Shown: positions 1 through 6,888 of the stretch, piece by piece
Layout of the letters: the number at the start of each line of letters is the position of its first letter
Numbering within the stretch: position 1 is the first letter of the stretch
Assembly: GCA_027619145.1 (NCBI GenBank)
Contig: JAQCGA010000196.1
Location: 1 to 7,341, forward strand
Length of the DNA: 7,341 nucleotides
Reading direction: 5' to 3'
Source of the DNA: a bacterium
Lineage (GTDB): Bacteria > Latescibacterota > UBA2968 > GCA-2709665
Notes under the pieces: generated by a model
The model's database searches: none
What the model was told of the DNA's origin: nothing
The model's input: only the letters and a program-made list of their open reading frames with translations
Made by a program: the position numbers and the translations under genes

Positions 1-575
1 CCGCCGTCGCCCGAATATCCGAAACTCCCGTTCCCGGCCACCGTCGTAATGGTCCCCGAGGCATCCACCTTGCGAACCCGATGGTTTTCTCGATCCGCAA
101 AATACACGTTTCCAGAACTGTCTACATACAGGCCCATCGGGAAATTCAACCGGGCATCCGTAGCCGATCCTCCGTCCCCGGAATAGCCTGAATTGCCTTC
201 ACCGGCGATTGTGGTAATCGTTCCAGAGGGGTCCACCTTGCGAATTCGATGGTTATTCGTATCCGCAAGATACAGGGTACCCGACCCGTCCATAAAAATC
301 CCGGACGGGTCCGCCAGGGTTGCCGCCGTGGCCGGACCTCCATCCCCCGAATATCCCGAACTCCCATTGCCGGCCACCGTTGTAATGGTCCCCGAGGGGT
401 CCACCTTGCGAATTCGACGGTTGTTCGTATCGGCAATGTACAAGTTGCCCAACCCATCTATAAAAATTCCAGAAGGGTCAGACAACCCCGCATCGGTAGC
501 TGCACCTCCATCGCCGGAGAACCCAAAATTTCCATTGCCAGCCCGCGTGACAATACTCTGTCCATATGCCGCTGA
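1..575 (-). repeat. Tandem 168-bp coding repeats of the NHL gene
   Basis: The 11-base string tccaccttgcg, which encodes part of the RKVD motif on the minus strand, begins at 64, 232 and 400, exactly 168 bp apart each time. Flanking sequence is also similar at the DNA level, for example the block around ccgaatatcc and the block around ccgtaatggtccccgagg. The period equals 56 codons, so the reading frame is kept and the repeats match the protein's propeller blades. A more divergent unit lies at the N-terminal end (about 460-560). Confidence 0.85.
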
Positions 576-656
576 GGCCATCAACAAGAATGCCACCGCC
601 ACACGCCAGAAGGACCGGGACATGCGGCCACACCATATACAAAAAATTTTGATCAT
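1..656 (-). CDS. Exported NHL-repeat protein (N-terminal part; runs off left edge)
   Basis: The minus strand is open from an ATG at 656 to the window edge, giving about 218 residues without a stop. After a hydrophobic export signal ending near ASAAYGQ, the protein is a string of NHL-type beta-propeller units. Each unit reads roughly AGNGSSGYSGDGGPAT, then DPSGIFMDGSGTLYLADTNNHRIRKV with small variations, then DPSGTITT. Units are exactly 56 residues apart. About three and a half are visible; a six-blade propeller would need more beyond the edge. NHL propellers are extracellular or periplasmic binding scaffolds, and no enzymatic residues can be assigned. Start choice is uncertain: ATG at 656 has a weak GGGTGG upstream (661-666), while an in-frame ATG at 623 gives a cleaner short signal peptide (MSRSFWRVAVAFLLMASAAYG) but no Shine-Dalgarno. 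The gene is divergent from the operon at 1045, so co-regulation is possible but not shown. The NHL assignment is firm; the ligand or role is unknown. Confidence 0.85.
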   Translation of the reverse strand, partial: MIKIFCIWCGRMSRSFWRVAVAFLLMASAAYGQSIVTRAGNGNFGFSGDGGAATDAGLSDPSGIFIDGLGNLYIADTNNRRIRKVDPSGTITTVAGNGSSGYSGDGGPATAATLADPSGIFMDGSGTLYLADTNNHRIRKVDPSGTITTIAGEGNSGYSGDGGSATDARLNFPMGLYVDSSGNVYFADRENHRVRKVDASGTITTVAGNGSFGYSGDG

Positions 657-848
657 AGAACCACCCAGATAATGTACGTGGATAAACCTGTGCAATAAAT
701 CACGCCGCGTGCCTTACAAACAGGACAGGCACGTGGACGGTGAGCACAATACAAAAATAGAGGCTACAAATAAGGGAGATCACACGAGAAAAAGAACCCG
801 CACAGAGTGCCGCAGAAGCTACCGATGGGGTACCGGGTCTTCTGTGTC

Positions 849-922
849 TAAGGTTGGGGAACCTTACCCTGTTAGTACAGGCGTAATTCAAAATTCAGCT
901 TAAAGATAAGCCTTTGTTTTTT
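849..922 (+). other. Cluster of three four-base-loop hairpins followed by a T tract (possible RNA element/terminator)
   Basis: Three perfect stems each enclose a four-base loop. They are TAAGGTT/AACCTTA (849-855 with 860-866, loop GGGG), CCTGT/ACAGG (868-872 with 877-881, loop TAGT) and GCTTA/TAAGC (898-902 with 907-911, loop AAGA). The last is followed on the plus strand by CTTTGTTTTTT (912-922), as in a weak intrinsic terminator. A partial longer pairing, AAGAACCCG near 793-801 with CGGGTCTT near 835-842, may sit upstream. The cluster ends about 40 bp before the operon promoter, so it is not part of that promoter's leader. It could be the end of a small RNA, an insulator or a terminator. 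I do not recognise an RNA family, and no upstream promoter is evident. Confidence 0.35.
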
Positions 923-959
923 CTAAGTCAAGCAGAGAGTTCTACCCGTTTGGACGCAG

Positions 960-988
960 TTGACAACGCCAGCCCGATGCCCTATATT
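960..988 (+). promoter_or_regulatory. Sigma70-type promoter of the three-gene operon
   Basis: A perfect -35 box TTGACA (960-965) is followed by a 17-bp spacer and the -10 box TATATT (983-988, five of six matches to TATAAT). Transcription would begin near 995, about 50 bases before the ATG at 1045. Orientation and position fit the downstream operon. No operator palindrome overlaps it. Confidence 0.75.
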
Positions 989-1044
989 ACCTCCGCCTGT
1001 TTCGGGCAACAGTCTTCCAAACACATCCAGCGCCCGGTGCCCCC

Positions 1045-3840
1045 ATGTTTCGCCTACCCCTTGCTCGCCTTGCCATAAACGAACGTGCCCGGTTTTTCTA
1101 TTGCCTGGCCGGGTTCATGTGCATAGCCTCAGCGGCTCTCATCGCCCGTACCGCTGGCGATGCGCTGTTCCTCAATCGCTATAGTCTGGACCTGCTTTCC
1201 TACATGTATGTAGGCACGGCCATCGTTGTCGTCTGTGCATCTTCGGCCTACGGGATCTTCGCGGGTCGTGTCCCTGCTGGCCGCCTGATCCCACGCACCT
1301 GCGCCGTTCTCATTTTCTTTTTGCTCCTCCTGCGCCTATCTCTACTGCACCCCTGGGGAGGCTTTCGGATCACGGCCTATCTCCTGGCAGACCTGGTCGT
1401 CAACTTGCCAATGATGCTCTTCTGGAGCTTTGCTGCGCTGGTCTTTAACCCACGGGAAGCCAAACGGCTCTTCGGCTTTGTGGGTGCCGGTGGCACCTTA
1501 TCCTGCATTCTGGCAGGTTTTCTTGTGCAACCGCTGGCGGCGTACCTGGGCACCGAAAACCTCCTCTTGCTGGTTGCCCTGCTTCTGGCTGGTTTTCTGG
1601 GCATCGTAACCCACCTCTCAAAAATCGAATCGGCCCGGTTGCAACCTGCACCCGGGCCGGCAGGAAAAGCCCGGCGCCCCCCCCTGCAAACGCGATATGG
1701 AGAACTTCTCAAAACGCCCCAGGTGCGCAACCTGGTCCTGCTGGTCGTGGCGGCAACACTCACGCTCACGCTGGTCGATTACCAGTTTAAAGCCTCCGCC
1801 CGCCTCCGCTTTGAAGGCGCAGACCTGGCAGGTTTTTTTGGGAAATTTTATGCATATGCCAGTGTGCTCGCACTCTTTCTTCAGCTCTTTTTTGTCCACC
1901 GTATCCTGAGCCGTGGCGGCGTGCTCCTGGGGCTGGCGATCTTGCCTGCAGCCCTCGTATTCACTTCCGTTGGCACTTTGTTAACAGCATCTTTCTCCTG
2001 GACCATTGCCACCAAATTTGTTGTCCAGACCCTGCTTTTTACAATCGATATCGCCGCACTTCAAATGCTCTACCTGGGCACACCGATCCAATCTCGCAAC
2101 CAGGCACGAACGTTCGTAGAAGGCCAGGCCAAACCCCTGGCAATGGCCGTCGCTGGCTTGGCCCTCGTAGCCCTCTCCCAAGAGGTTCCGCTCCATATCC
2201 TTGCCATGGGCGCAGCAGGCGGTGCGCTCATCTGGCTTTTGCTGACCCGAGCAAACCACCGGTCCTACGTTTCTGCACTTGTAGGCTCCCTGGACACCTA
2301 CCGCTTCGACCCGTCGGCAGAAACCGCTCCGTTTCACGACAAAAACTTTGAATCACACCTCCGAGAAGCGCTCACATCCGTTTCAGATGAAGACATTGCA
2401 TACCTGCTCAGCATCGTCCAGGATCTGGACCATGTGGACTGGGCTCCAGAGTTTAGAGACCTGCTGGGCAGGCAGAACACCTCCGTCAAGATTGCCGCCC
2501 TGTCCTACCTTCAAGAACACGGCAACCAGCAGGACCTCAACGCGGTACTGGCCCACCGTACTCACCCAGACCCCGGTGTGCGGGCAGCAGCCACCTACGC
2601 AAGCGCAGCGCTCGGTGGTGAAGACAGCTTGGAAGAAATCGAAAACGGCCTCCGGGACCCACATCCCGCAGTACGCTCTGCTGCAATTGGTTGCCTGATT
2701 AATAGCGGCGACTTGGACAACCTGCTCACGGCAGGTGCGGTACTGAAGACCATGCTTGCCCACGAACGTGCCGATGAACGAATTGCGGCCGCCCAGGCTC
2801 TGGCACACGTCCCCAACGAAAGTCTCGTCCGCCCACTGATCGGCCTTCTTCAGGACCTGGATACCAACGTGGTACGCGCCGCCCTTCACGCCTGCGAAAA
2901 CCGCACCCATCCTCGCCTCATCGCGGCGGTAATCCCCCTCCTTGCCGAAACCGAACTACACAATATGGCTGCACAGGTCCTGGCAGGTTTTGGGAAACCC
3001 GCACTCGACCACCTGACCCCCTACCTGGAACTACGCCGGATGGACGGTGCACTTCAGGGAGCGGCACATGTTCCGGCCATCTTGGCCGAAATTGGGGATC
3101 CCAGCGTATTTCCAGCTCTGTTCAAGGCGGCAGAGCAGGCCGAGGACGCCGCCGTGCAAACCCAGGCAGTACGGGCATGTGCAAAGTTATTGCTCACACT
3201 GCAATCTCTTAAACCGTATCAGGTTCAAATTGACCAAATTATCAAAGGAGAAATCAGCGCGGCGAAAACACACCAGGCAGATCTTCTGGCCCTATCCAAT
3301 CTCCCCGGAACAGATGTGCTCCGCGATGCCCTGAAACATGCGTTTGACAACCACCTGGAAAATACGTTTACGCTCCTCAGCGTTCTAATACCCGGGGTAG
3401 ATCTACTCGCCGTTCACCGCAACCTGGCCAGAGGTAGCCGCGAAAGTCGTGCAAATGCGGTGGAAATCCTGGACAACGTGCTGAAAGGGGAAACAAAAAC
3501 TTCGATTCTGGCCCTGCTGGAACCGCCCAGGTCGGCAGAAGGAACTCCCCAGCAAGCAGCCGCCCGAATTCTTGAACTGGCGCAAAACCCGCCCACAGAT
3601 TGGGTGCTGATTGGGGCCCTCTACGCCGCTGCAGAGAACGCCATTCGGAACATCCACCACTGCATCCCGGCCTGCCTGGAGCACCCGCATGCAGTGGTTC
3701 GGGAAACCGGCCTGTATACCCTGGCCCGCTTCGAAGACCCAACGCTTTTTCAAGCAACCTGTGCCGGCCTCCTCGAAGACCCGGACGCCGCCGTACGCAG
3801 ACTGGCGGAGGAGCTTTCCAACCCAACCCGTTCGACCTGA
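1045..3840 (+). CDS. NTT/MFS-like nucleotide-transporter domain fused to HEAT repeats
   Basis: This is a 931-residue inner-membrane protein. Residues 1-403 hold about twelve hydrophobic segments (roughly 17-38, 51-72, 80-101, 108-133, 144-166, 171-190, 229-245, 264-285, 290-312, 318-343, 362-379, 382-400). The pattern resembles the ATP/ADP-translocase-like (NTT/TLC) branch of the MFS fold, including ERARFFYCLAGF near the start, RTAGDALFLNRY at 35-46 and the helix-7 motif VDYQFKASARL at 244-254. A basic, Pro-rich loop (about 198-215) separates the two six-helix halves. Residues 430-925 are soluble and helical with HEAT-type units, such as HPDPGVRAAATYASAALGG (507-525), DPHPAVRSAAIGCLI (538-552), HPHAVVRETGLYTLARF (880-896) and EDPDAAVRRLAEEL (911-924). 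HEAT arrays are protein-interaction scaffolds, here presumably cytosolic. Transport of nucleotides is not proven: proteins of this shape in free-living bacteria may be sensors or scaffolds. The ATG at 1045 lacks a clear Shine-Dalgarno, but the N-terminus matches the family pattern and no better in-frame start exists. Confidence 0.85.
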   Translation: MFRLPLARLAINERARFFYCLAGFMCIASAALIARTAGDALFLNRYSLDLLSYMYVGTAIVVVCASSAYGIFAGRVPAGRLIPRTCAVLIFFLLLLRLSLLHPWGGFRITAYLLADLVVNLPMMLFWSFAALVFNPREAKRLFGFVGAGGTLSCILAGFLVQPLAAYLGTENLLLLVALLLAGFLGIVTHLSKIESARLQPAPGPAGKARRPPLQTRYGELLKTPQVRNLVLLVVAATLTLTLVDYQFKASARLRFEGADLAGFFGKFYAYASVLALFLQLFFVHRILSRGGVLLGLAILPAALVFTSVGTLLTASFSWTIATKFVVQTLLFTIDIAALQMLYLGTPIQSRNQARTFVEGQAKPLAMAVAGLALVALSQEVPLHILAMGAAGGALIWLLLTRANHRSYVSALVGSLDTYRFDPSAETAPFHDKNFESHLREALTSVSDEDIAYLLSIVQDLDHVDWAPEFRDLLGRQNTSVKIAALSYLQEHGNQQDLNAVLAHRTHPDPGVRAAATYASAALGGEDSLEEIENGLRDPHPAVRSAAIGCLINSGDLDNLLTAGAVLKTMLAHERADERIAAAQALAHVPNESLVRPLIGLLQDLDTNVVRAALHACENRTHPRLIAAVIPLLAETELHNMAAQVLAGFGKPALDHLTPYLELRRMDGALQGAAHVPAILAEIGDPSVFPALFKAAEQAEDAAVQTQAVRACAKLLLTLQSLKPYQVQIDQIIKGEISAAKTHQADLLALSNLPGTDVLRDALKHAFDNHLENTFTLLSVLIPGVDLLAVHRNLARGSRESRANAVEILDNVLKGETKTSILALLEPPRSAEGTPQQAAARILELAQNPPTDWVLIGALYAAAENAIRNIHHCIPACLEHPHAVVRETGLYTLARFEDPTLFQATCAGLLEDPDAAVRRLAEELSNPTRST

Positions 3841-3867
3841 AACAAGCGTGTTACCCTATCCTACACC

Positions 3868-3875
3868 AGGAAAAA
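3868..3875 (+). promoter_or_regulatory. Ribosome binding site deciding the GTG start of the cyclic-nucleotide-binding gene
   Basis: AGGAAAAA lies about 10 bases from its AGGA core to the GTG at 3882. It supports GTG as the start rather than the longer frame open from 3600, which only overlaps the end of the HEAT gene. The ATG at 3875 is in another frame. Confidence 0.6.
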
Positions 3876-3881
3876 TGCACT

Positions 3882-4349
3882 GTGATTACCATTCAGAAAA
3901 TTCTCTTCCTCAGACATGTGCCTCTGTTTGCCGGCATGCCGCCAGATGAACTCAGCACCCTGGCAGGCATTGCCGCCGAGATCGTCTACAGCACCGGCCA
4001 GACCATCATCCATCAAGGAGAACACGGCAGCAGCATGTTCCTGATTGTCCAGGGGAAAGTACGGATTCACCAGGGCAACGTCGAGCTGGCAATCTTAAAA
4101 CAAGAAGACTATTTCGGAGAAATGAGCATTCTGGACGGCGAACCTCGGTCTGCGAGTGCAACGGCCCTTACAGACTGCCTGCTCCTGTGCATAGATCAGG
4201 CAGACTTTCACGATATCCTCACCCGCCATGCAGGTGCCGCACTTACAATTATTCAGACCCTCACTCAGCGGCTCCGCGATATGGCGGTCGTCCATTCCGT
4301 CCACGCCGACAATCTCCAGGAGAATCAGCCCGATGAAACAAAATCCTGA
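3882..4349 (+). CDS. Stand-alone cyclic-nucleotide-binding (CRP-like cNMP) domain protein
   Basis: This 155-residue cytosolic protein is a single cNMP-binding beta-roll. The N-terminus MITIQKILFLRHVPLFAGMP is the typical lead-in helix of such domains. The core runs from about residue 15 to 115, with GQTIIHQGEHGSSMFLIVQGKV at 39-60 and the phosphate-binding cassette FGEMSILDGEPRSASATA at 78-95. The cassette keeps the glycine-glutamate pair (G79, E80) and the arginine (R89) that contact the cyclic phosphate and ribose in this family, so cyclic nucleotide binding is likely. Whether it is cAMP or cGMP cannot be told. A helix follows (about 117-137), then a polar tail. There is no helix-turn-helix, kinase or cyclase domain, so it is not a DNA-binding CRP regulator. 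It starts 41 bp after the HEAT gene and overlaps the secretin gene by 17 bp, which implies translational coupling. Related proteins can carry this domain fused to the HEAT protein; here it is separate and in a different frame. It most likely acts as the sensor subunit for its neighbours. Confidence 0.88.
   Translation: MITIQKILFLRHVPLFAGMPPDELSTLAGIAAEIVYSTGQTIIHQGEHGSSMFLIVQGKVRIHQGNVELAILKQEDYFGEMSILDGEPRSASATALTDCLLLCIDQADFHDILTRHAGAALTIIQTLTQRLRDMAVVHSVHADNLQENQPDETKS
4318..4323 (+). promoter_or_regulatory. Ribosome binding site of the secretin gene, inside the upstream gene
   Basis: AGGAGA sits 9 bases before the ATG at 4333 and lies within the last codons of the cNMP gene. It sets the secretin start at 4333 rather than the in-frame ATG at 4228, which would put 35 unrelated residues before the signal peptide. 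Confidence 0.75.
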
Positions 4350-6849
4350 CGCCCTTCCTTTGGGCGCACAACGGATCTGCTTCTTCCTGTTCTGCCTGAT
4401 CCTGTTCCCCACTGCAGGTTTTGCCCAGTACGAACCTGATACCGCCCAGGCTTTCTCCATCCGCTCTCCATATTCTGCCAGGGCCAAAACCCGCCAGGTT
4501 CTCAACACGCTGGGTACCCGGATCTTGCTCTTTCTGAACTATACCGAACAGGATGCGCAGGCCGGGGCGTGGAAAACACGCGATATGTCCGGCATGGAAG
4601 AAGCGCGCTATTTCACACGCGCTGTGGACACTGCCACCTACCGCACAATAGAAATTGCCTTGATGCCTCACCCTGAAGGGGGATATGAATTCTACGTGTA
4701 CGGGCAAGAAATTCGCTCCGACGGTGCCCAGTGGGCCAACCCGGATTTGGCCTACATCCAGAGCGAGTTTGCAAACCAGATTACAGCCATCCAGACCGAA
4801 CAGCAGAACGTAAGCCTGGAAGACATGGGCCACCAGATCTATCACTTGAGTTATTTGCAAAGTGACCGCGCCCTGGCCCTCTTAAAATCGCTGGGATATA
4901 CCACCGTGGAGTTTACCCAGCAGGCCGGCGAGAGCGTGAACGACCGCATCTATGCGCCCATCCAGAACGGGCAGTGGAACCTGCCGGTTGTGGTCAAGCT
5001 CATCGACTCCGCAAAAACCAGCCTGATGGACCCGGCCCCAGTTTCACAATTCGGGCAGCAACAGGGCTACGCCCAGACCTATTCTGCTGTACCCGATATT
5101 GGCGGCACATTCTTGCACCAGATGACCTCTGGCGAGCCCCAGCAACGCCTTTTGCTCGTATACAACAAGAACAACCCAGAACCCATGGAAGCCCTCTTAA
5201 GCCTGCTCCGAGACAAAATAGACCGTCCTTCTCGTCAGATTGTCATTGAAGCGCTCGTCATCGAAATCAACACCGATAAACTTAAAGAACTGGGCATCAA
5301 CTTTGACGGCGGCAAAGACGATTTTCGAGCCTCGTTTGCTGAACAGGGGCAGAATTCACCTTTTTCCTTTATCTTTGACCGCAATAGCTTCGGTAAGAAC
5401 TTTTTCTTCCAGGGCGGCCTCAAGGCGATGATGTCCTCTGGAGATGCAGAAATCCTTTCCAGCCCATCCGTCCTGGTTCTGGATGGCAGGCAAGCCCGCA
5501 TCCAGGTAGGCCAGCATCAGCTCGCTCGTAAATCCACCTCCACCGCCTCCGGCATCATTCAATCCGTAGATTACTTTCCTGTAGGCATCGTGCTAAACCT
5601 TCGGCCCCGCATCAACGAAGATGGCACCGAAATCACGATGCAGGTAGAAACCATTGTGAGCGCAGTAAACCAGTCTGGCAGCACCCAGGCCGGAGAAGTC
5701 TTTTTTGCGCCTACCGTAGACAATCGCCAGGTCCAGACCTTTGTCCGTGTAGCGGACAACACGCCCTTTATCATTGGCGGGCTGATTTCTACAGACAAAC
5801 AAGAAAGAACCGTGGGCATTCCTATCCTGTCCCAAATTCCCATTCTGGGCATCCCCTTCCGGCGCAAAATTACAGACAGTACAAAAAAAGAAGTCATTGT
5901 GGTTCTCACTCCGCACGTGATTCCGCTGGAAGAAAAAAGCTTCAGCTATGTCATTCCCAAAGACTCTAAAATCTTCGACGCCTTTGGAAATCAGCTCTTC
6001 CGGAACGCCTACCGTATCCGAGATGACGATGTGTTCGACCTTCGTTTTCTCTACGACAGCGAAGTGTTCCAAAACCTGACCTCCAGCCTGCAGGCCCATA
6101 CCATTGACAACCCTGGGCTGAAAACACAAGAACCTTATGCGTCGATCTTGAACGGTCACGTTCCCGGAGAAGATATCCTGGTGAGGCGCATGCTCTGGGA
6201 ACTCGTGCTCAAAACGAACTTTGCCCGGCACATCAGCCCGGATCGCATGATCTTGTTGGAGGACCGCCCCGATGCACCGGACAGCAGCGGTTTTCAAATT
6301 GCATTTCTGGGAAAATTGCTAGCCAGAAGAGAAAAAGAAGGGGCCAATACCCTCAAACTCACCTTCGATACCCGCGGCCGAGGCACGCTGGAACACCCGT
6401 TCGTCCCTCCCAAAACCAGACTCACGTTTGAAAACATTGAACTCACACCTGAGGGGTACACAACCGCACTCATCGAAGGAAACCGCCGTCGGGCAGACGG
6501 CAAACCAAATCAATGGACCACCCTTCTGGCAGATATCAAACCGAGTGGTGCGCGCAATGCGACCACCCTGGAAGTCTTGCAGGCCGTCATGGCCCTTAAG
6601 CGCATTCTGGCGCTCAACACAACGTTCCCACTCACCATTGACGAATTCCGTGTGGGTCGACAAATCATTTTCCCCACCGAGCAAGACCTCCAGCAGAGAT
6701 ACCATATTATCGACCGGGACGCAGCCCAGTTTTTCTACGAAGTCATTCAGTATTATCCAGAATTTGAGGGGGCGTTCAGCCGGGAGACCCGACGTATTCT
6801 CCATCAAATGCAAGCCTCCGGCATGTCTTCCCCAACAGGCGGGCAATAA
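4333..6849 (+). CDS. Secretin-family outer-membrane channel with long C-terminal extension
   Basis: This is an 838-residue exported protein. Residues 1-31 form a signal peptide (hydrophobic core about 15-28, likely cleavage after AGFA). Residues 32-160 match no domain I recognise. Residues 167-194 (HQIYHLSYLQSDRALALLKS onward) look like a secretin N-domain helix-strand unit, and 270-299 like the last N-domain before the barrel. The secretin core spans about 298-531 and shows the family hallmarks in order: RQIVIEALVIEIN (301-313), SSPSVLVLDGRQARIQVG (376-393), VGIVLNLRPRI (417-427), TPFIIGGLI (477-485), VGIPILSQIPILGIPFR (494-510) and VIVVLTPHVIP (521-531). Family knowledge says such proteins assemble as large rings in the outer membrane. 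Residues 532-838 are an extra domain, where many secretins stop or carry only a short pilotin-binding tail. It is last in the operon and coupled to the cNMP gene by overlap. No secretion ATPase, platform protein or pilin is nearby, so I cannot assign it to type II, III or IV pilus systems and give no symbol. Confidence 0.92.
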   Translation: MKQNPDALPLGAQRICFFLFCLILFPTAGFAQYEPDTAQAFSIRSPYSARAKTRQVLNTLGTRILLFLNYTEQDAQAGAWKTRDMSGMEEARYFTRAVDTATYRTIEIALMPHPEGGYEFYVYGQEIRSDGAQWANPDLAYIQSEFANQITAIQTEQQNVSLEDMGHQIYHLSYLQSDRALALLKSLGYTTVEFTQQAGESVNDRIYAPIQNGQWNLPVVVKLIDSAKTSLMDPAPVSQFGQQQGYAQTYSAVPDIGGTFLHQMTSGEPQQRLLLVYNKNNPEPMEALLSLLRDKIDRPSRQIVIEALVIEINTDKLKELGINFDGGKDDFRASFAEQGQNSPFSFIFDRNSFGKNFFFQGGLKAMMSSGDAEILSSPSVLVLDGRQARIQVGQHQLARKSTSTASGIIQSVDYFPVGIVLNLRPRINEDGTEITMQVETIVSAVNQSGSTQAGEVFFAPTVDNRQVQTFVRVADNTPFIIGGLISTDKQERTVGIPILSQIPILGIPFRRKITDSTKKEVIVVLTPHVIPLEEKSFSYVIPKDSKIFDAFGNQLFRNAYRIRDDDVFDLRFLYDSEVFQNLTSSLQAHTIDNPGLKTQEPYASILNGHVPGEDILVRRMLWELVLKTNFARHISPDRMILLEDRPDAPDSSGFQIAFLGKLLARREKEGANTLKLTFDTRGRGTLEHPFVPPKTRLTFENIELTPEGYTTALIEGNRRRADGKPNQWTTLLADIKPSGARNATTLEVLQAVMALKRILALNTTFPLTIDEFRVGRQIIFPTEQDLQQRYHIIDRDAAQFFYEVIQYYPEFEGAFSRETRRILHQMQASGMSSPTGGQ

Positions 6850-6888
6850 GTTCTGTCCTGCACCCCCGTCAATCGAATCGTTCCGTGG

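Larger units (their letters stand above)
657..1044. other. Divergent intergenic region (388 bp)
   Basis: No convincing gene lies between the NHL gene and the operon. A 64-codon plus-strand frame at 709-903 encodes a highly charged, unfamiliar peptide and shows no clear ribosome site, so I do not call it. The left third has nothing clear apart from a 6-bp inverted repeat (708-713 with 728-733). The middle holds three short hairpins and a T tract (849-922). The right third carries the promoter of the downstream operon (960-988). I could not find a convincing promoter for the divergent NHL gene. Confidence 0.6.

Noticed and set aside
193..672. Plus-strand frame of 159 residues with internal repeats
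   Set aside because: It is the antisense shadow of the NHL repeats; its repeats mirror the 168-bp period, and the minus strand gives clear NHL motifs and a signal peptide.
708..733. Inverted repeat CGTGCC/GGCACG with a 14-base loop
   Set aside because: Only 6 bp with a long loop and no T tract or promoter nearby; compatible with chance.
709..903. Plus-strand 64-residue frame in the intergenic region
   Set aside because: Highly charged, no recognisable domain, no clear ribosome site, and it runs through the hairpin cluster.
4228..4332. Longer start for the secretin at ATG 4228
   Set aside because: It would add 35 residues overlapping the cNMP gene in front of a normal signal peptide; ATG 4333 has a good AGGAGA at the right distance.
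3882..4349. Reading the cNMP protein as a CRP/FNR transcription regulator
   Set aside because: The protein ends about 40 residues after the beta-roll and has no helix-turn-helix.
5593..6297. Minus-strand 234-residue frame inside the secretin gene
   Set aside because: Antisense to a gene with unmistakable secretin motifs; no domain or start signal of its own.
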